Source of the DNA: Salibacterium aidingense DSM 18341
GTDB taxonomy: Bacteria; Bacillota; Bacilli; Bacillales; Marinococcaceae
NCBI RefSeq assembly: GCF_000429685.1
Contig: NZ_AUCI01000018.1
Location: 1 to 64,000, forward strand
Length of the DNA: 64,000 nt
Direction of reading: 5' to 3'
Part shown: positions 1 to 8,241 of the stretch, one piece after another
Layout of the letters: every line of letters begins with the position of its first letter
Position numbering within the stretch: the stretch's first letter is position 1
The notes under the pieces: generated by a model
Told to the model about the DNA's origin: nothing
Seen by the model: only the letters and a program-made list of their open reading frames with translations
The model's database searches: none
Position numbers and translations under genes: made by a program

Positions 1-24
1 AAATATCAAAAGGAGGTACATATT

Positions 25-381
25 ATGATTGGATTAATCATCAAAATCTTTATTTGCCCCATCACAGTGTTGATTTCGTCTTTCATTTTTCCAAATGTGA
101 ACTTTGAAAATTTATGGCAGCCTATTATTGTAGGGCTAATTCTCGCTGTATGTGCCCACGTCCTGGAGATTTTCATCCTAAAAGAAGGTACATTTTGGTT
201 TAGTAGCATTGTTGATTTTATTGCTGCATCTATTATCGTGTACGTCGTTTCTTTGTTTTTTACAACAGCTACCGTCACCATTTTCGGAGCATTCCTCACT
301 GGTTTACTCCTTTCAATCACAGAACTCGCTCAACACAATTGGCTTATTAAGAGCGGGAAAACAGAGAAGTCCCCTACTTAG
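25..381 (+). CDS. DUF2512 family membrane protein (YndM-like)
   Basis: A 118-residue, strongly hydrophobic protein with about four membrane segments (near residues 4-22, 33-52, 60-80 and 84-104) and a short polar C-terminal tail. Length and hydrophobic pattern fit the DUF2512/YndM family of small Bacillaceae membrane proteins, whose biochemical role is not established. An AGGAGG ribosome site lies nine bases before the ATG. A Rho-independent terminator follows the stop at once, so the gene appears to be the last or only one of its transcript. Nothing in the sequence points to a substrate or partner. Confidence is high that the gene is real and moderate for the family. Confidence 0.8.
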   Translation: MIGLIIKIFICPITVLISSFIFPNVNFENLWQPIIVGLILAVCAHVLEIFILKEGTFWFSSIVDFIAASIIVYVVSLFFTTATVTIFGAFLTGLLLSITELAQHNWLIKSGKTEKSPT

Positions 382-406
382 GACCACCTCAAAGGTGGTT
401 TTTTTA
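380..406 (+). terminator. Rho-independent terminator after the DUF2512 gene
   Basis: The short inverted repeat ACCACCT/AGGTGGT is followed by a run of T directly after the stop codon of the DUF2512 gene. Confidence 0.75.
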
Positions 407-508
407 ATGCTTCTTTGCACAATATCCAACCATACCTAGGCAATCGCTCACACAAAACAGGACTGCTTAGTCATAAATTGTGACTAGCGACAATAAGGAG
501 GTGAAGAT

Positions 509-628
509 ATGAGTGCAGGTTATGGATATGGGTCTGGATTTGCATTGATCGTTGTCCTGTTTATCCTATTAATCATTGTTGGTTCATCTGGTTTCTTCGG
601 TGGATACGGTGGTGGTTACGGATATTAG
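509..628 (+). CDS. YjcZ-family sporulation mini-protein
   Basis: A 39-codon gene too short for ordinary gene callers. It encodes a Gly/Tyr-rich N-terminus (start MSAGYGYGSG), one hydrophobic helix (FALIVVLFILLIIVG, about residues 11-25) and a Gly/Tyr-rich tail ending GGYGY. This is the classic pattern of the tiny single-helix YjcZ sporulation family (TIGR01732) found in multiple copies in Bacillus genomes, where members are associated with the forespore or spore coat. A good ribosome site (AAGGAGGTG) sits seven bases upstream and a terminator hairpin follows. The family assignment rests on length, composition and order of segments. The exact role in this organism is unknown. Confidence 0.85.
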   Translation: MSAGYGYGSGFALIVVLFILLIIVGSSGFFGGYGGGYGY

Positions 629-653
629 GAGCATATCCCTATTCTCCTTTTCT

Positions 654-682
654 AAAGGGCGGACCTAATGTCCGTCCTTTTT
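654..682 (+). terminator. Rho-independent terminator after the YjcZ gene
   Basis: The inverted repeat GGGCGGAC-CTAAT-GTCCGTCC is followed by TTTTT, 26 bases after the mini-protein stop codon. Confidence 0.85.
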
Positions 683-826
683 GAACATATGAACATAGGT
701 CTTCTTTTTCACATAATCCGTCCTATTTGTCTCAGTCGGACTCTCTTGTAGAGGAACAACTTATTAAACACCGGGCATTTAGGCAATGCTGGTTGTTGAG
801 AGATTTGCTTTCAGGTCGTATTATAT

Positions 827-1465
827 TCAGAAACTGCCCTCATTTTCCATTACCACCATCTGCAGTCCAATAACGGTAAACAACGTTCCTTGCACCAGAT
901 TCATCCGCCGCGAAACTTTGGGGTTATTTTGAAGAATACGGCCGGCTTGGTGTGCGAGAAGACTGACTACGGAGAAAATAATAAAAGCCTGCAATAAAAA
1001 CAGCACACCGAGGAGGAGCATCTGCAACGTGACCGGTCCGCTGGAAGTATTGGTGAACTGCGGCAGCAGCGCCAGGAAAAACAGCGACACTTTGGGATTT
1101 AATAGATTCATGAGGATTCCTTTTTTGTACAGGCCTGCATACGGCAGGTCTGTTTTTTCCTGGTTGGTCAACGAAGCGGTCTCGCGGTTTCGAAAAGCCT
1201 GCCAGGCCAGGTAAAGCAAATAGAGGGCTCCGGCGTATTTGACGATGGAAAAAGCGAGCGAAGATTGATAGATGACCGCAGAAATGCCGACGGCGGCCGC
1301 CGTAATATGTACAAGAAGGCCGGTGCAGAGACCGCAGGCGGTGACGATGCCTGCCTTGGCGCTGCGGGCGATGCTCTGGGCAGTGACAAACAGAATGTCC
1401 GGCCCGGGGGCGAGGGTTAATGCAACGGCCGTACCCAAAAAGGCAGTTAAAACAACAAAATCCAT
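827..1465 (-). CDS. LysE/RhtB family translocator
   Basis: A 212-residue membrane protein of the LysE/RhtB export family, which moves amino acids or their derivatives out of the cell. The family signature near the N-terminus is visible (LAPGPDILFVTAQS, residues about 18-31), followed by about five further hydrophobic helices and the NPKVSLFF motif near residue 122. I chose the internal ATG at 1465 over an upstream one because it begins directly with the first helix, gives the usual family length of about 205-215 residues and has an AAGGGA ribosome site. The longer reading would add 36 charged residues that have no counterpart in the family. The substrate cannot be told. It stands alone and is transcribed away from the next cluster. 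Confidence 0.9.
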   Translation of the reverse strand: MDFVVLTAFLGTAVALTLAPGPDILFVTAQSIARSAKAGIVTACGLCTGLLVHITAAAVGISAVIYQSSLAFSIVKYAGALYLLYLAWQAFRNRETASLTNQEKTDLPYAGLYKKGILMNLLNPKVSLFFLALLPQFTNTSSGPVTLQMLLLGVLFLLQAFIIFSVVSLLAHQAGRILQNNPKVSRRMNLVQGTLFTVIGLQMVVMENEGSF

Positions 1466-1857
1466 ATATATCCCTTCTTTTCTTTTACTGGTTTTCCGAC
1501 TGTTTCTCTTATCGTACCATACCTCCTGTTTGAAAAGCCCGTACCGAGATGCAGTGCGGTTCTCCCTTATCATGTGATTCTCGCTCTTTTCCTTGATCAG
1601 ATCACGTCCCCGTCCCCATTCTTTCTATATGGATTTCCTATCGAAGACCTACGTTTATCATATGAATAAAAAGAAAACGGTTTCAAAAACACTGGGATGA
1701 CAGGGTTCTGTGTCCCCGTTCCTGAAGGAGCGGGCATTTCTTTAGTGCTTAAAAGCATTTCAGCTTTAAATGAAATTCTTGTGCGGGCAGAGGAATCCCT
1801 CTACCATTACAGGCAGTATCATTCATTTATTTTGCATAGAAGGAGGTTTTATCAGAA
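1466..1857. other. Intergenic region between lysE and the HisC-like gene
   Basis: This 392-base stretch holds the divergent promoters of the LysE and HisC-like genes. A GC-rich hairpin, CCCGTTCC-TGAA-GGAGCGGG, lies at 1715-1734 but has no T run, so it may be an RNA leader structure and not a terminator. A near-match to a CcpA cre site (GAAAACGGTTTCA) lies at about 1672-1686. No T-box specifier or antiterminator signature (AGGGTGGNACCGCG) was found, and no protein-coding ORF is credible here. Confidence 0.4.
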
Positions 1858-2955
1858 ATGGTGAAACCGAGGAAACAGATGGCAGAGGTGGCGATGTATT
1901 CCCCGGGAAAGCCGGTCGAGGAACTGCAGCGTGAGCTCGGTTTGTCTCATGTCATTAAAATGGCATCAAATGAAAACCCGTACGGTTCTTCGCCAAAGGC
2001 TCGGGACGCCATGGTAGAAGAAATGAAGAATATTCATTATTATCCGGAGGTTACAGCACCTGTGCTTGCAGAAAAGTTAAGCCGTCATCTCGGGGCACCG
2101 GCGGACACTTTTATTTTTGGAAACGGGTCGGATGAAATTATCCGGATGCTTACCAGAACGTACGTGAATCCCGGGGATGAAGCGGTAATGGCGAAGGTTA
2201 CTTTCCCGCGGTATAAAACAAATGTCATCATAGAGGGTGGAATCCCGGTGGAGGTGGCAATGAAGGAAGGGACGCATGATCTGACGGCGATGAGAGAGGC
2301 CTTGACTCCCCGCACCAAAATGATTTTTGTGTGTAATCCAAATAATCCGACAGGAACAATTATAGGGAAAGAGGAACTGCTTCACTTTTTAGAAAGTGTG
2401 CCTTCCGATGTGCTTGTTGTCCTGGATGAGGCGTACTATGAGTACGTCCATACCGATGATTATCTGGAATCATTGGATTATCTCGATCGTTTTGAAAACC
2501 TTATTGTGCTGCGTACGTTTTCAAAAGTTTACGGAATGGCTTCGGTGCGTGTGGGCTACGGCATTACACAGCCTGCTGTGGTGCAGGAACTGCTAAAAGG
2601 GAAGGAGCCTTTTAATGTAAACCGTCTGGCCCAGGCCGGCGCTGTGGCAGCACTCGATGACGATGATTTTTTGCGGGACACGAAGAGGAAGAATGAACAC
2701 GGGCGGCTTTATTTAGAATCGGCCTTTCAGAAAATGGGGTTGTCTTCTTTTCCAACCCATACTAACTTCATTATGGTCGATGTAAAACAGGAAGCAGAAA
2801 AAATCCACCACCGTCTGCTGGAGCAGGGAATTATTATCCGCCCCGGCCACGTCATGGGGTATCCGACGATGATCCGGGTCACGATTGGAAAGAAAGAAGA
2901 AAATGAGAAGTTTATTCAGGCCCTTGAGAACGTATTGAAAAAACAAGGACAATAA
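1858..2955 (+). CDS. hisC: Histidinol-phosphate / aromatic aminotransferase (HisC-like)
   Basis: A 365-residue class I/II PLP-dependent aminotransferase of the HisC family. Visible landmarks are the N-terminal SNENPYG substrate loop (residues 38-44), the NPNNPTG motif, the DEAYYEY cofactor strand and the Schiff-base lysine in FSKVYG (Lys223). HisC converts imidazole-acetol phosphate to histidinol phosphate, and in Bacillus the same enzyme also transaminates tyrosine and phenylalanine. Here it is not in a his operon but heads a run with nhaC and 2-oxoacid dehydrogenase genes next to a 4-hydroxyphenylacetate pathway, so an aromatic amino acid role is plausible by inference. The ATG is preceded by AAGGAGG at ten bases. 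The family call is firm; the physiological substrate is open. Confidence 0.85.
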   Translation: MVKPRKQMAEVAMYSPGKPVEELQRELGLSHVIKMASNENPYGSSPKARDAMVEEMKNIHYYPEVTAPVLAEKLSRHLGAPADTFIFGNGSDEIIRMLTRTYVNPGDEAVMAKVTFPRYKTNVIIEGGIPVEVAMKEGTHDLTAMREALTPRTKMIFVCNPNNPTGTIIGKEELLHFLESVPSDVLVVLDEAYYEYVHTDDYLESLDYLDRFENLIVLRTFSKVYGMASVRVGYGITQPAVVQELLKGKEPFNVNRLAQAGAVAALDDDDFLRDTKRKNEHGRLYLESAFQKMGLSSFPTHTNFIMVDVKQEAEKIHHRLLEQGIIIRPGHVMGYPTMIRVTIGKKEENEKFIQALENVLKKQGQ

Positions 2956-2983
2956 GATAGAGAATTTTTCTTCACCACAGTTT

Positions 2984-2997
2984 TGTATGCGCTTTCA
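2984..2997. promoter_or_regulatory. Candidate CcpA cre site before nhaC
   Basis: On the minus strand this reads TGAAAGCGCATACA flanked by T and A. It matches the loose cre consensus WWTGNAARCGNWWWCAWW at every position. It lies between hisC and nhaC, 24 bases before the nhaC start, which would fit roadblock-type catabolite repression. Confidence 0.5.
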
Positions 2998-3021
2998 AAA
3001 AATAAAGCAGGGGGTTTTTAA

Positions 3022-4461
3022 ATGGAGGCAAAAAAAGCAACGCTAACGGGGTCACTTGTCGTATTGTGTTTAATTATTGCTATTTTAGGGATCAGCATCC
3101 TTCATTTTGGGGTAGCTCCGCATATCCCAATTGTTTTAGCCGCTATCGTTGTTTCGCTTTACGGTCTGAAACTGAAACATGACTGGAAAACGCTGGAACA
3201 GGCAATGGTCAAAGGTATTTCTTATGGTATACCTGCCATCTTAATTCTGAGTTTAATAGGGGTGTTGATTGGGGTCTGGGCCCTGAATGGAACCGTACCT
3301 ACCATTACATTTTATGGACTTCACGTCTTGTCGCCGAGTCTCTTCCTAGTTTCGGCCGTTATTATTACAGCCGTCGTGGCCATTATGACGGGAAGCTCTC
3401 TGAGTGCGATGGCAACGATTGGTGTTTCCCTGATGGGGGTAGCCTACGGTATGGGGATTTCTCCCGAGATGACAGCCGGGGCGATCGTAAGCGGGGCTAT
3501 TTTTGGGGATAAATTATCTCCCCTTTCGGATACGACCAACTTAACGGCTGCGACGGCCAAAGTCGATGTGTTTGAACATATTCGTCATATGTTATGGACG
3601 ACTGTCCCCGCCTTAATTATTACTCTCTTCATTTTTGGAATCATTGGTGTTTCAAATAGTCAGGGCGGGGCTGATACGTCGCAGGTAGATGAGATGATTA
3701 ACACGCTGCAGTCAGAGTTTATGATTAGCTGGGTTACCCTGCTTTCCCCGCTTTTAATTATTGGCCTGGCCGTTCGGCGTGTAAAACCGCTGCCGTCTCT
3801 TGCTATGGGACTGATTGTTGCGGTGCTGACTACCTTTTACACGAACCCGGGAGCAAATTTCGGGGATATTATGAACGCAGCTCACGGCGGCTACACCGCA
3901 GAAACCGGGGTGGAATCGATTGACAGCCTGCTGTCTCTTGGTGGTCTGGAAAGCATGCTCTTTGGAGTCTCACTGATTATTGTGGCCCTTGCTTTCGGCG
4001 GTGTCTTCCGCGGTGTCGGCATTGCCCACACGTTAATTGACAGCCTGAAAGGCATTCTCCACAAAAGAGGGCACGTTATCAGTTCGACCGTTGTTTCCTG
4101 CTTTGGAGTGAACTTTATCATTGGCGAACAGTACCTGTCGATTATTCTGCCGGGCCAGATGCTCGAAGACTCGTACCGAAACACGAACCTTCATCCGAAA
4201 AACCTGTCCCGGACCTTGGAAGACGCCGGATCGATCCTGCATCCCCTCATTCCATGGGGCGTAATCGGGGCTTTTGTGATGACGACTCTGGATGTCGGCA
4301 TGGGTTATATTTTCTTTACCTTCATTAGTTTAGTCACCCCGTTTATTACCCTGTTGTATGCCTACACCGGCTGGACGCTGACGCCGCTGGATCAGGATAA
4401 AGAAAGTATCGTGAATGCAGACGAGGCAGACGAAGCAAACTCCGAGTCGAAAGCGTTGTAG
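3022..4461 (+). CDS. nhaC: Na+/H+ antiporter NhaC
   Basis: A 479-residue polytopic membrane protein with about eleven hydrophobic segments. The NhaC-family centre is clear: MTGSSLSAMATIGVSLMG followed by GAIFGDKLSPLSDTTN (about residues 155-172), which carries the conserved charged residues within the membrane region. NhaC exchanges cytoplasmic Na+ for external H+ and supports pH and salt homeostasis in alkaliphilic and halophilic bacilli. Some NhaC-family members instead exchange organic acids (malate/lactate). Because it is placed between aminotransferase and 2-oxoacid dehydrogenase genes, substrate exchange coupled to Na+ cannot be excluded. The ribosome site is GGGGG before the ATG. The tail is acidic and soluble. 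The next gene starts at the base after its stop codon. Confidence 0.9.
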   Translation: MEAKKATLTGSLVVLCLIIAILGISILHFGVAPHIPIVLAAIVVSLYGLKLKHDWKTLEQAMVKGISYGIPAILILSLIGVLIGVWALNGTVPTITFYGLHVLSPSLFLVSAVIITAVVAIMTGSSLSAMATIGVSLMGVAYGMGISPEMTAGAIVSGAIFGDKLSPLSDTTNLTAATAKVDVFEHIRHMLWTTVPALIITLFIFGIIGVSNSQGGADTSQVDEMINTLQSEFMISWVTLLSPLLIIGLAVRRVKPLPSLAMGLIVAVLTTFYTNPGANFGDIMNAAHGGYTAETGVESIDSLLSLGGLESMLFGVSLIIVALAFGGVFRGVGIAHTLIDSLKGILHKRGHVISSTVVSCFGVNFIIGEQYLSIILPGQMLEDSYRNTNLHPKNLSRTLEDAGSILHPLIPWGVIGAFVMTTLDVGMGYIFFTFISLVTPFITLLYAYTGWTLTPLDQDKESIVNADEADEANSESKAL

Positions 4462-4998
4462 ATGCTGATGACAATACGTAAAGCAGCGCAGACAGAAGCG
4501 CGGGCGATTGCAGAACTTCATGTGGCAGGCTGGAAGCAGACCTATCAAGGTATTTTCCCAGAAAACGTGCTGGCCGCCCTTGATGTAAAAGAACGGGAAA
4601 CATGGTGGCGGCATATTCTCGAGAGGCCGCGGACACTGACCGATGTAGTCCTTTCGGAATACGGAGAAGTCGTAGGCGTGGTCAGCGGCGGTCCGCTCCG
4701 GGGTACCTCCATTGCCGGATACGATGGGGAACTATATGCGATTTACCTGGCGCCGGAAGTTCAGGGGATGGGACTTGGAAGAAAACTCTTTTTGTCCATG
4801 GCGAGGCAATTATATGAGCATCATTTTTCGTCAATGGTCATATGGCTGGCGAGGAAAAACAGTGCCCGTTATTTTTATGAGAAATTCGGCCCGGTGGAAG
4901 TTGCAAGGACAATAAATCAATACGGTGTGGAAGATGCCGCTTATGGATATAACCTGAAAGACTTATTGGATAGGGACAAACAAGATAAGGGATGGTGA
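4462..4998 (+). CDS. GNAT family N-acetyltransferase
   Basis: A 178-residue single-domain GNAT acetyltransferase. The acetyl-CoA pyrophosphate-binding motif is seen as VQGMGLGRKL (about residues 98-107), after the typical beta-4 strand LYAIYLAPE. The N-terminus (IRKAAQTEARAIAELHVAGWKQTYQG) matches the common GNAT start with an aromatic acceptor loop. The acceptor substrate is not predictable. The start codon abuts the nhaC stop with no Shine-Dalgarno sequence of its own, so translation is probably coupled to nhaC; a second ATG two codons later is possible. The E1alpha gene begins six bases after its stop, so it shares the transcript. Confidence 0.85.
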   Translation: MLMTIRKAAQTEARAIAELHVAGWKQTYQGIFPENVLAALDVKERETWWRHILERPRTLTDVVLSEYGEVVGVVSGGPLRGTSIAGYDGELYAIYLAPEVQGMGLGRKLFLSMARQLYEHHFSSMVIWLARKNSARYFYEKFGPVEVARTINQYGVEDAAYGYNLKDLLDRDKQDKGW

Positions 4999-5004
4999 GG
5001 ACAC

Positions 5005-6072
5005 ATGATGCTTGATCAATTTCCAATGCAGCAAATCATAAATGAAGAAGGAAACGTCAACCCGGAGGTCCAGACAGACCTCTCTATCGAACAGATAAAA
5101 CGCTTTTATTATTTGATGCTGCGGGCACGGATGCTCGATAAAAAATCCGTTAATCTGCAGCGGCAGGGACGAATTGGAACGTATGTCCAGTATGAAGGGC
5201 AGGAAGCCGCCCAGGTTGGCAGCGCGGCGGCTCTCGAGGAAGGGGACTGGATGTTTCCAACGTACCGGGATCACGCCGCGACGCTGACATTTGGTCATTC
5301 GATGCGCAATCTCCTGCTGAACTGGCGGGGGCGTTTAGAAGGAGGACTTCCGCCGGAAGGGGTGAATATTTTTCCTCCGGCTATTCCAATTGCTTCGCAG
5401 CTTCCACACGCAGCAGGGACAGCCTGGGCCGAGAAAAAACGAGGAACAGACCGGGTGTCCCTGGTTTACTTTGGAGACGGGGCGACGTCAGAAGGTGATT
5501 TCCACGAAGGATTGAATTTCGCCAGTGTGTTTCAAGTACCGGCTGTATTTTTTAATCAGAATAACGGCTATGCCATCAGCGTGCCGATGAAAAAACAGAT
5601 GCATGCCAAAACGATCGCCCAGAAAGGACTCGGCTATGATATGGAATGTGCCCGAGTGGACGGCAATGATGTGGCTGCGGTTTACACGGCAGTAAAAGAA
5701 GCCGTTCAGCGGGCGCGCAGCGGCGGGGGTCCCACTTTGCTGGAGGCAGTGACCTGGCGGTACGGGGCCCATACGACGGCGGATGACCCGACCAAGTACC
5801 GGGATCAATCCGAAAGTGATAAACGAAGGGAAACGACCGATCCCCTGTTACGGCTCGAGCGGTATTTGAAACTAGAAGAAGCCTGGACCGATGCCTGGGC
5901 ATCTTCTCTGGAGGAGGAAATTAACGACGAGATCGAAAAAGCAATCGAAGAAATGGAGAATTATCCGGAAGCTGATATCAGCCAGCTTTTTGATCACGTA
6001 TATGACGTACCGACCTGGACCGTACAGGAGCAGATTGAGGAACATTTGGCTGTGAAAGGGAGGAAGGCCTGA
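5005..6072 (+). CDS. 2-oxoacid dehydrogenase E1 component, alpha subunit
   Basis: A 355-residue thiamine-diphosphate enzyme subunit of the pyruvate/branched-chain 2-oxoacid dehydrogenase family. The ThDP motif starts at Gly157 (GDGATSEGD) and closes with the Asn pair at 186-187 (NNGYAIS). The phosphorylation-loop region RYGAHTTADDPTKYR is also present. It pairs with the beta subunit encoded next to decarboxylate a 2-oxoacid and reductively acylate the E2 lipoyl group. Substrate preference (pyruvate, branched-chain or aryl-pyruvate) cannot be fixed from sequence alone. The operon context with a HisC-like aminotransferase and the neighbouring hpa genes makes 4-hydroxyphenylpyruvate worth testing. 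It overlaps the next gene by one base (TGATG). Confidence 0.9.
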   Translation: MMLDQFPMQQIINEEGNVNPEVQTDLSIEQIKRFYYLMLRARMLDKKSVNLQRQGRIGTYVQYEGQEAAQVGSAAALEEGDWMFPTYRDHAATLTFGHSMRNLLLNWRGRLEGGLPPEGVNIFPPAIPIASQLPHAAGTAWAEKKRGTDRVSLVYFGDGATSEGDFHEGLNFASVFQVPAVFFNQNNGYAISVPMKKQMHAKTIAQKGLGYDMECARVDGNDVAAVYTAVKEAVQRARSGGGPTLLEAVTWRYGAHTTADDPTKYRDQSESDKRRETTDPLLRLERYLKLEEAWTDAWASSLEEEINDEIEKAIEEMENYPEADISQLFDHVYDVPTWTVQEQIEEHLAVKGRKA

Positions 6073-7070
6073 TGACAACCACCGTGCAGACAAAAAGTAT
6101 GACGATGATTCAAGGGATCAATGACGCGCTGCGGATCATGCTGGAAGAAGATGAAAATGTTCTTGTGCTGGGCCAGGACGTCGGGGTGAACGGCGGCGTA
6201 TTTCGTGCCACAGAAGGGTTATATAACCAGTTTGGAAGCGAACGGGTCATTGATACCCCGCTGGCGGAATCGGGAATTATCGGTACCTCCATTGGAATGG
6301 CAGCCAATGGTTTCCGCCCCATTGCGGAAATGCAGTTTCTCGGTTTCATTTATCCGGCTTTTAATCAAATCATGACTCATGCCACAAGGATCCGGCAGCG
6401 TTCGATGGGGCGATACACGGCTCCGATGGTTATTCGTGCTCCATTTGGAGCAGGAGTCCGGGCGCCGGAGATTCATTCGGACAGCGTCGAAGCTTTATTT
6501 ACCCATATGCCCGGCCTCAAGGTGGTCGTACCTGCCAACGCTTATGACGCGAAAGGCCTGTTAATCGCGAGCATCGAAGATCCGGATCCGGTTCTTTTTC
6601 TCGAGCCGATGCGCTGTTACCGTTCTTCCCGAACCGACGTACCGGAAGAAAAATATACCATAAAACTTGGCAAAGCTGCAGTGCGCAAAGAAGGAGAAGA
6701 TATTTCTGTTTTTACGTGGGGGGCCATGACGATCGAAACGATGAAAGCAGTCGAAGAAATTGAAAAAGAAGAAAACGCCTCGTGCGAGGTGATCGATTTG
6801 CGTACGCTGTACCCGATGGATAAAGAAGCGATAGCGGCCTCGGTACAGAAAACAGGCCGGGCTCTTATCATACATGAAGCCCCGGCTTCCGGGGGAGTGA
6901 GCAGTGAAGTAATGGCAGTCATTAATGATACTTCCTTCTTATACCTGCGTTCGCCGGTAGAACGGGTCTGCGGTTTTGACACCCCGGTTCCGGTCTATTC
7001 CCTGGAAAATGAGTACATCCCAAGTCCTGAAAAAATTAAACACGCCATCCGACGCTGCATCAATTTTTAA
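6072..7070 (+). CDS. 2-oxoacid dehydrogenase E1 component, beta subunit
   Basis: A 332-residue E1beta subunit (transketolase-like pyrimidine-binding and C-terminal domains). Family markers are the N-terminal GQDVGVNGGVFRATEGL, FGSERVIDTPLAESGIIG and IRAPFGAGVRAPEIHSDS stretches, and the C-terminal CEVIDLRTLYPMD strand. Together with E1alpha it forms the alpha2beta2 decarboxylase. The stop codon of E1alpha overlaps its ATG and a GGGAGGAAGG ribosome site lies inside the upstream gene, which indicates tight translational coupling and equal subunit synthesis. No missing key residue was noticed. It is of normal family length, unlike the E2 that follows. Confidence 0.9.
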   Translation: MTTTVQTKSMTMIQGINDALRIMLEEDENVLVLGQDVGVNGGVFRATEGLYNQFGSERVIDTPLAESGIIGTSIGMAANGFRPIAEMQFLGFIYPAFNQIMTHATRIRQRSMGRYTAPMVIRAPFGAGVRAPEIHSDSVEALFTHMPGLKVVVPANAYDAKGLLIASIEDPDPVLFLEPMRCYRSSRTDVPEEKYTIKLGKAAVRKEGEDISVFTWGAMTIETMKAVEEIEKEENASCEVIDLRTLYPMDKEAIAASVQKTGRALIIHEAPASGGVSSEVMAVINDTSFLYLRSPVERVCGFDTPVPVYSLENEYIPSPEKIKHAIRRCINF

Positions 7071-7088
7071 CGGAAAGGAGACCTCACT

Positions 7089-8198
7089 ATGTTTGAAGTA
7101 AAACTTCATGATATCGGCGAAGGCATGCATGAAGCGGAAATACTGAATTATTTTGTGAAACCGGGCGATACCGTTAAAAATGATGAACCACTGGTGGAAA
7201 TTCAGACGGATAAAATGAGTGCCGAAATTCCATCGCCCCGCTCGGGAAAGATACAAGAACTGAAAGCAGCGGCTGGCGATGTCGTGGAAGTCGGAGACAC
7301 GATTCTCGTACTGGAGGACGGGAATTCCAGTACTGTTCCACATGCAGCTTCGGAAAAAGCGGTCCCAGCCAGAACGGCACCTGCCGCGGGGAAATCAAAA
7401 ACAGAAACAGCTGCCGCTGTGATGTCCCCGCCCCAAAAAAAGCGGGTTATTGCAGCACCTCATACGAGAAGAATTGCCAGGGAACAGAGCGTCGATATCG
7501 AACAGATTAAAGGAAGCGGCAAAAACGGACGTGTGCTGGATGAAGACATTTATGCGATGGTCCGCCATGGCGGAAAGGAGAGCGCAAGCCCGGAGAGACC
7601 TCAACAAGATGAAATGCCGGTTTCTGAAAGTACTAGCTTTTTTACCCTGCCGTCGGTCAGCTACCGTTGCGAAGTAGATGTAACGGAGGTGCAGAAGCGC
7701 CGGCAGGTATTGAAAGATCACGAAACCAATGTATCCGTAACGGCGTTTGTGATCAAAGCGCTGCAGACGGCCTGGTCGCGACGTTCCTTCTACCAGTCGG
7801 AAAGTTGTCATATCGGTCTTGTGACAGAAATAGACAGCGGCTTTACTGTGCCGGTGCTGCAAGACGTACAGAACCTTCCGTTATCCGGTATTGACAGTGG
7901 ACGCAGGAACGCATCCCCTGAGCCGGCGGATATAGAACCGGTATTGGCTGTGACCAATACGGATCCGGAAGAGGATATCCTGGTTCCGATGGGATATACA
8001 AAGGTTCCGACCGCTGCCCTGCATCCGATTAACAAAAAAGCCCGGATAGAAGACGGAGAATTGTCGGTGCGCGAGATAATGGAGATTGCTCTGACGATTG
8101 ATACACGAAAGATATCTCCACAAGCAGCGGGAAGCTTGCTCCGGGACGCGGCCCGCATGATCGAAAATCCGGACTTGATGATGGCGGAAATGGTATGA
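7089..8198 (+). CDS. Divergent E2-like lipoyl protein lacking the catalytic DHRxxDG motif
   Basis: A 369-residue protein with E2 architecture. It has an N-terminal lipoyl domain (residues 1-78, lipoylation lysine Lys42 in DKM), an Ala/Pro-rich linker, a peripheral-subunit-binding domain (about 122-157, [10 protein letters not shown] ... [11 protein letters not shown]) and a shortened acyltransferase-like domain (about 185-369). In active E2 enzymes the C-terminus carries DHRxxDG, whose His and Asp are catalytic. Here the aligned stretch is DTRKISP at 338-344, so His becomes Thr, Asp becomes Ser and Gly becomes Pro. The usual PLSGMRKAIA entry motif and TNIGS loop are also absent. The protein may act only as a lipoyl carrier or scaffold, like E3-binding protein. 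No E3 gene is present nearby. The reading frame is intact and well expressed-looking (GGAGA ribosome site). Confidence 0.8.
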   Translation: MFEVKLHDIGEGMHEAEILNYFVKPGDTVKNDEPLVEIQTDKMSAEIPSPRSGKIQELKAAAGDVVEVGDTILVLEDGNSSTVPHAASEKAVPARTAPAAGKSKTETAAAVMSPPQKKRVIAAPHTRRIAREQSVDIEQIKGSGKNGRVLDEDIYAMVRHGGKESASPERPQQDEMPVSESTSFFTLPSVSYRCEVDVTEVQKRRQVLKDHETNVSVTAFVIKALQTAWSRRSFYQSESCHIGLVTEIDSGFTVPVLQDVQNLPLSGIDSGRRNASPEPADIEPVLAVTNTDPEEDILVPMGYTKVPTAALHPINKKARIEDGELSVREIMEIALTIDTRKISPQAAGSLLRDAARMIENPDLMMAEMV

Positions 8199-8241
8199 TC
8201 CGAAAAAATAGTCTCTGCCCGCGGAAAAATGAGGTGAAACC

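Noticed and set aside
1574-1857. T-box leader before the HisC-like gene
   Set aside because: No AGGGTGGNACCGCG antiterminator sequence; the hairpin at 1715-1734 has no T run.
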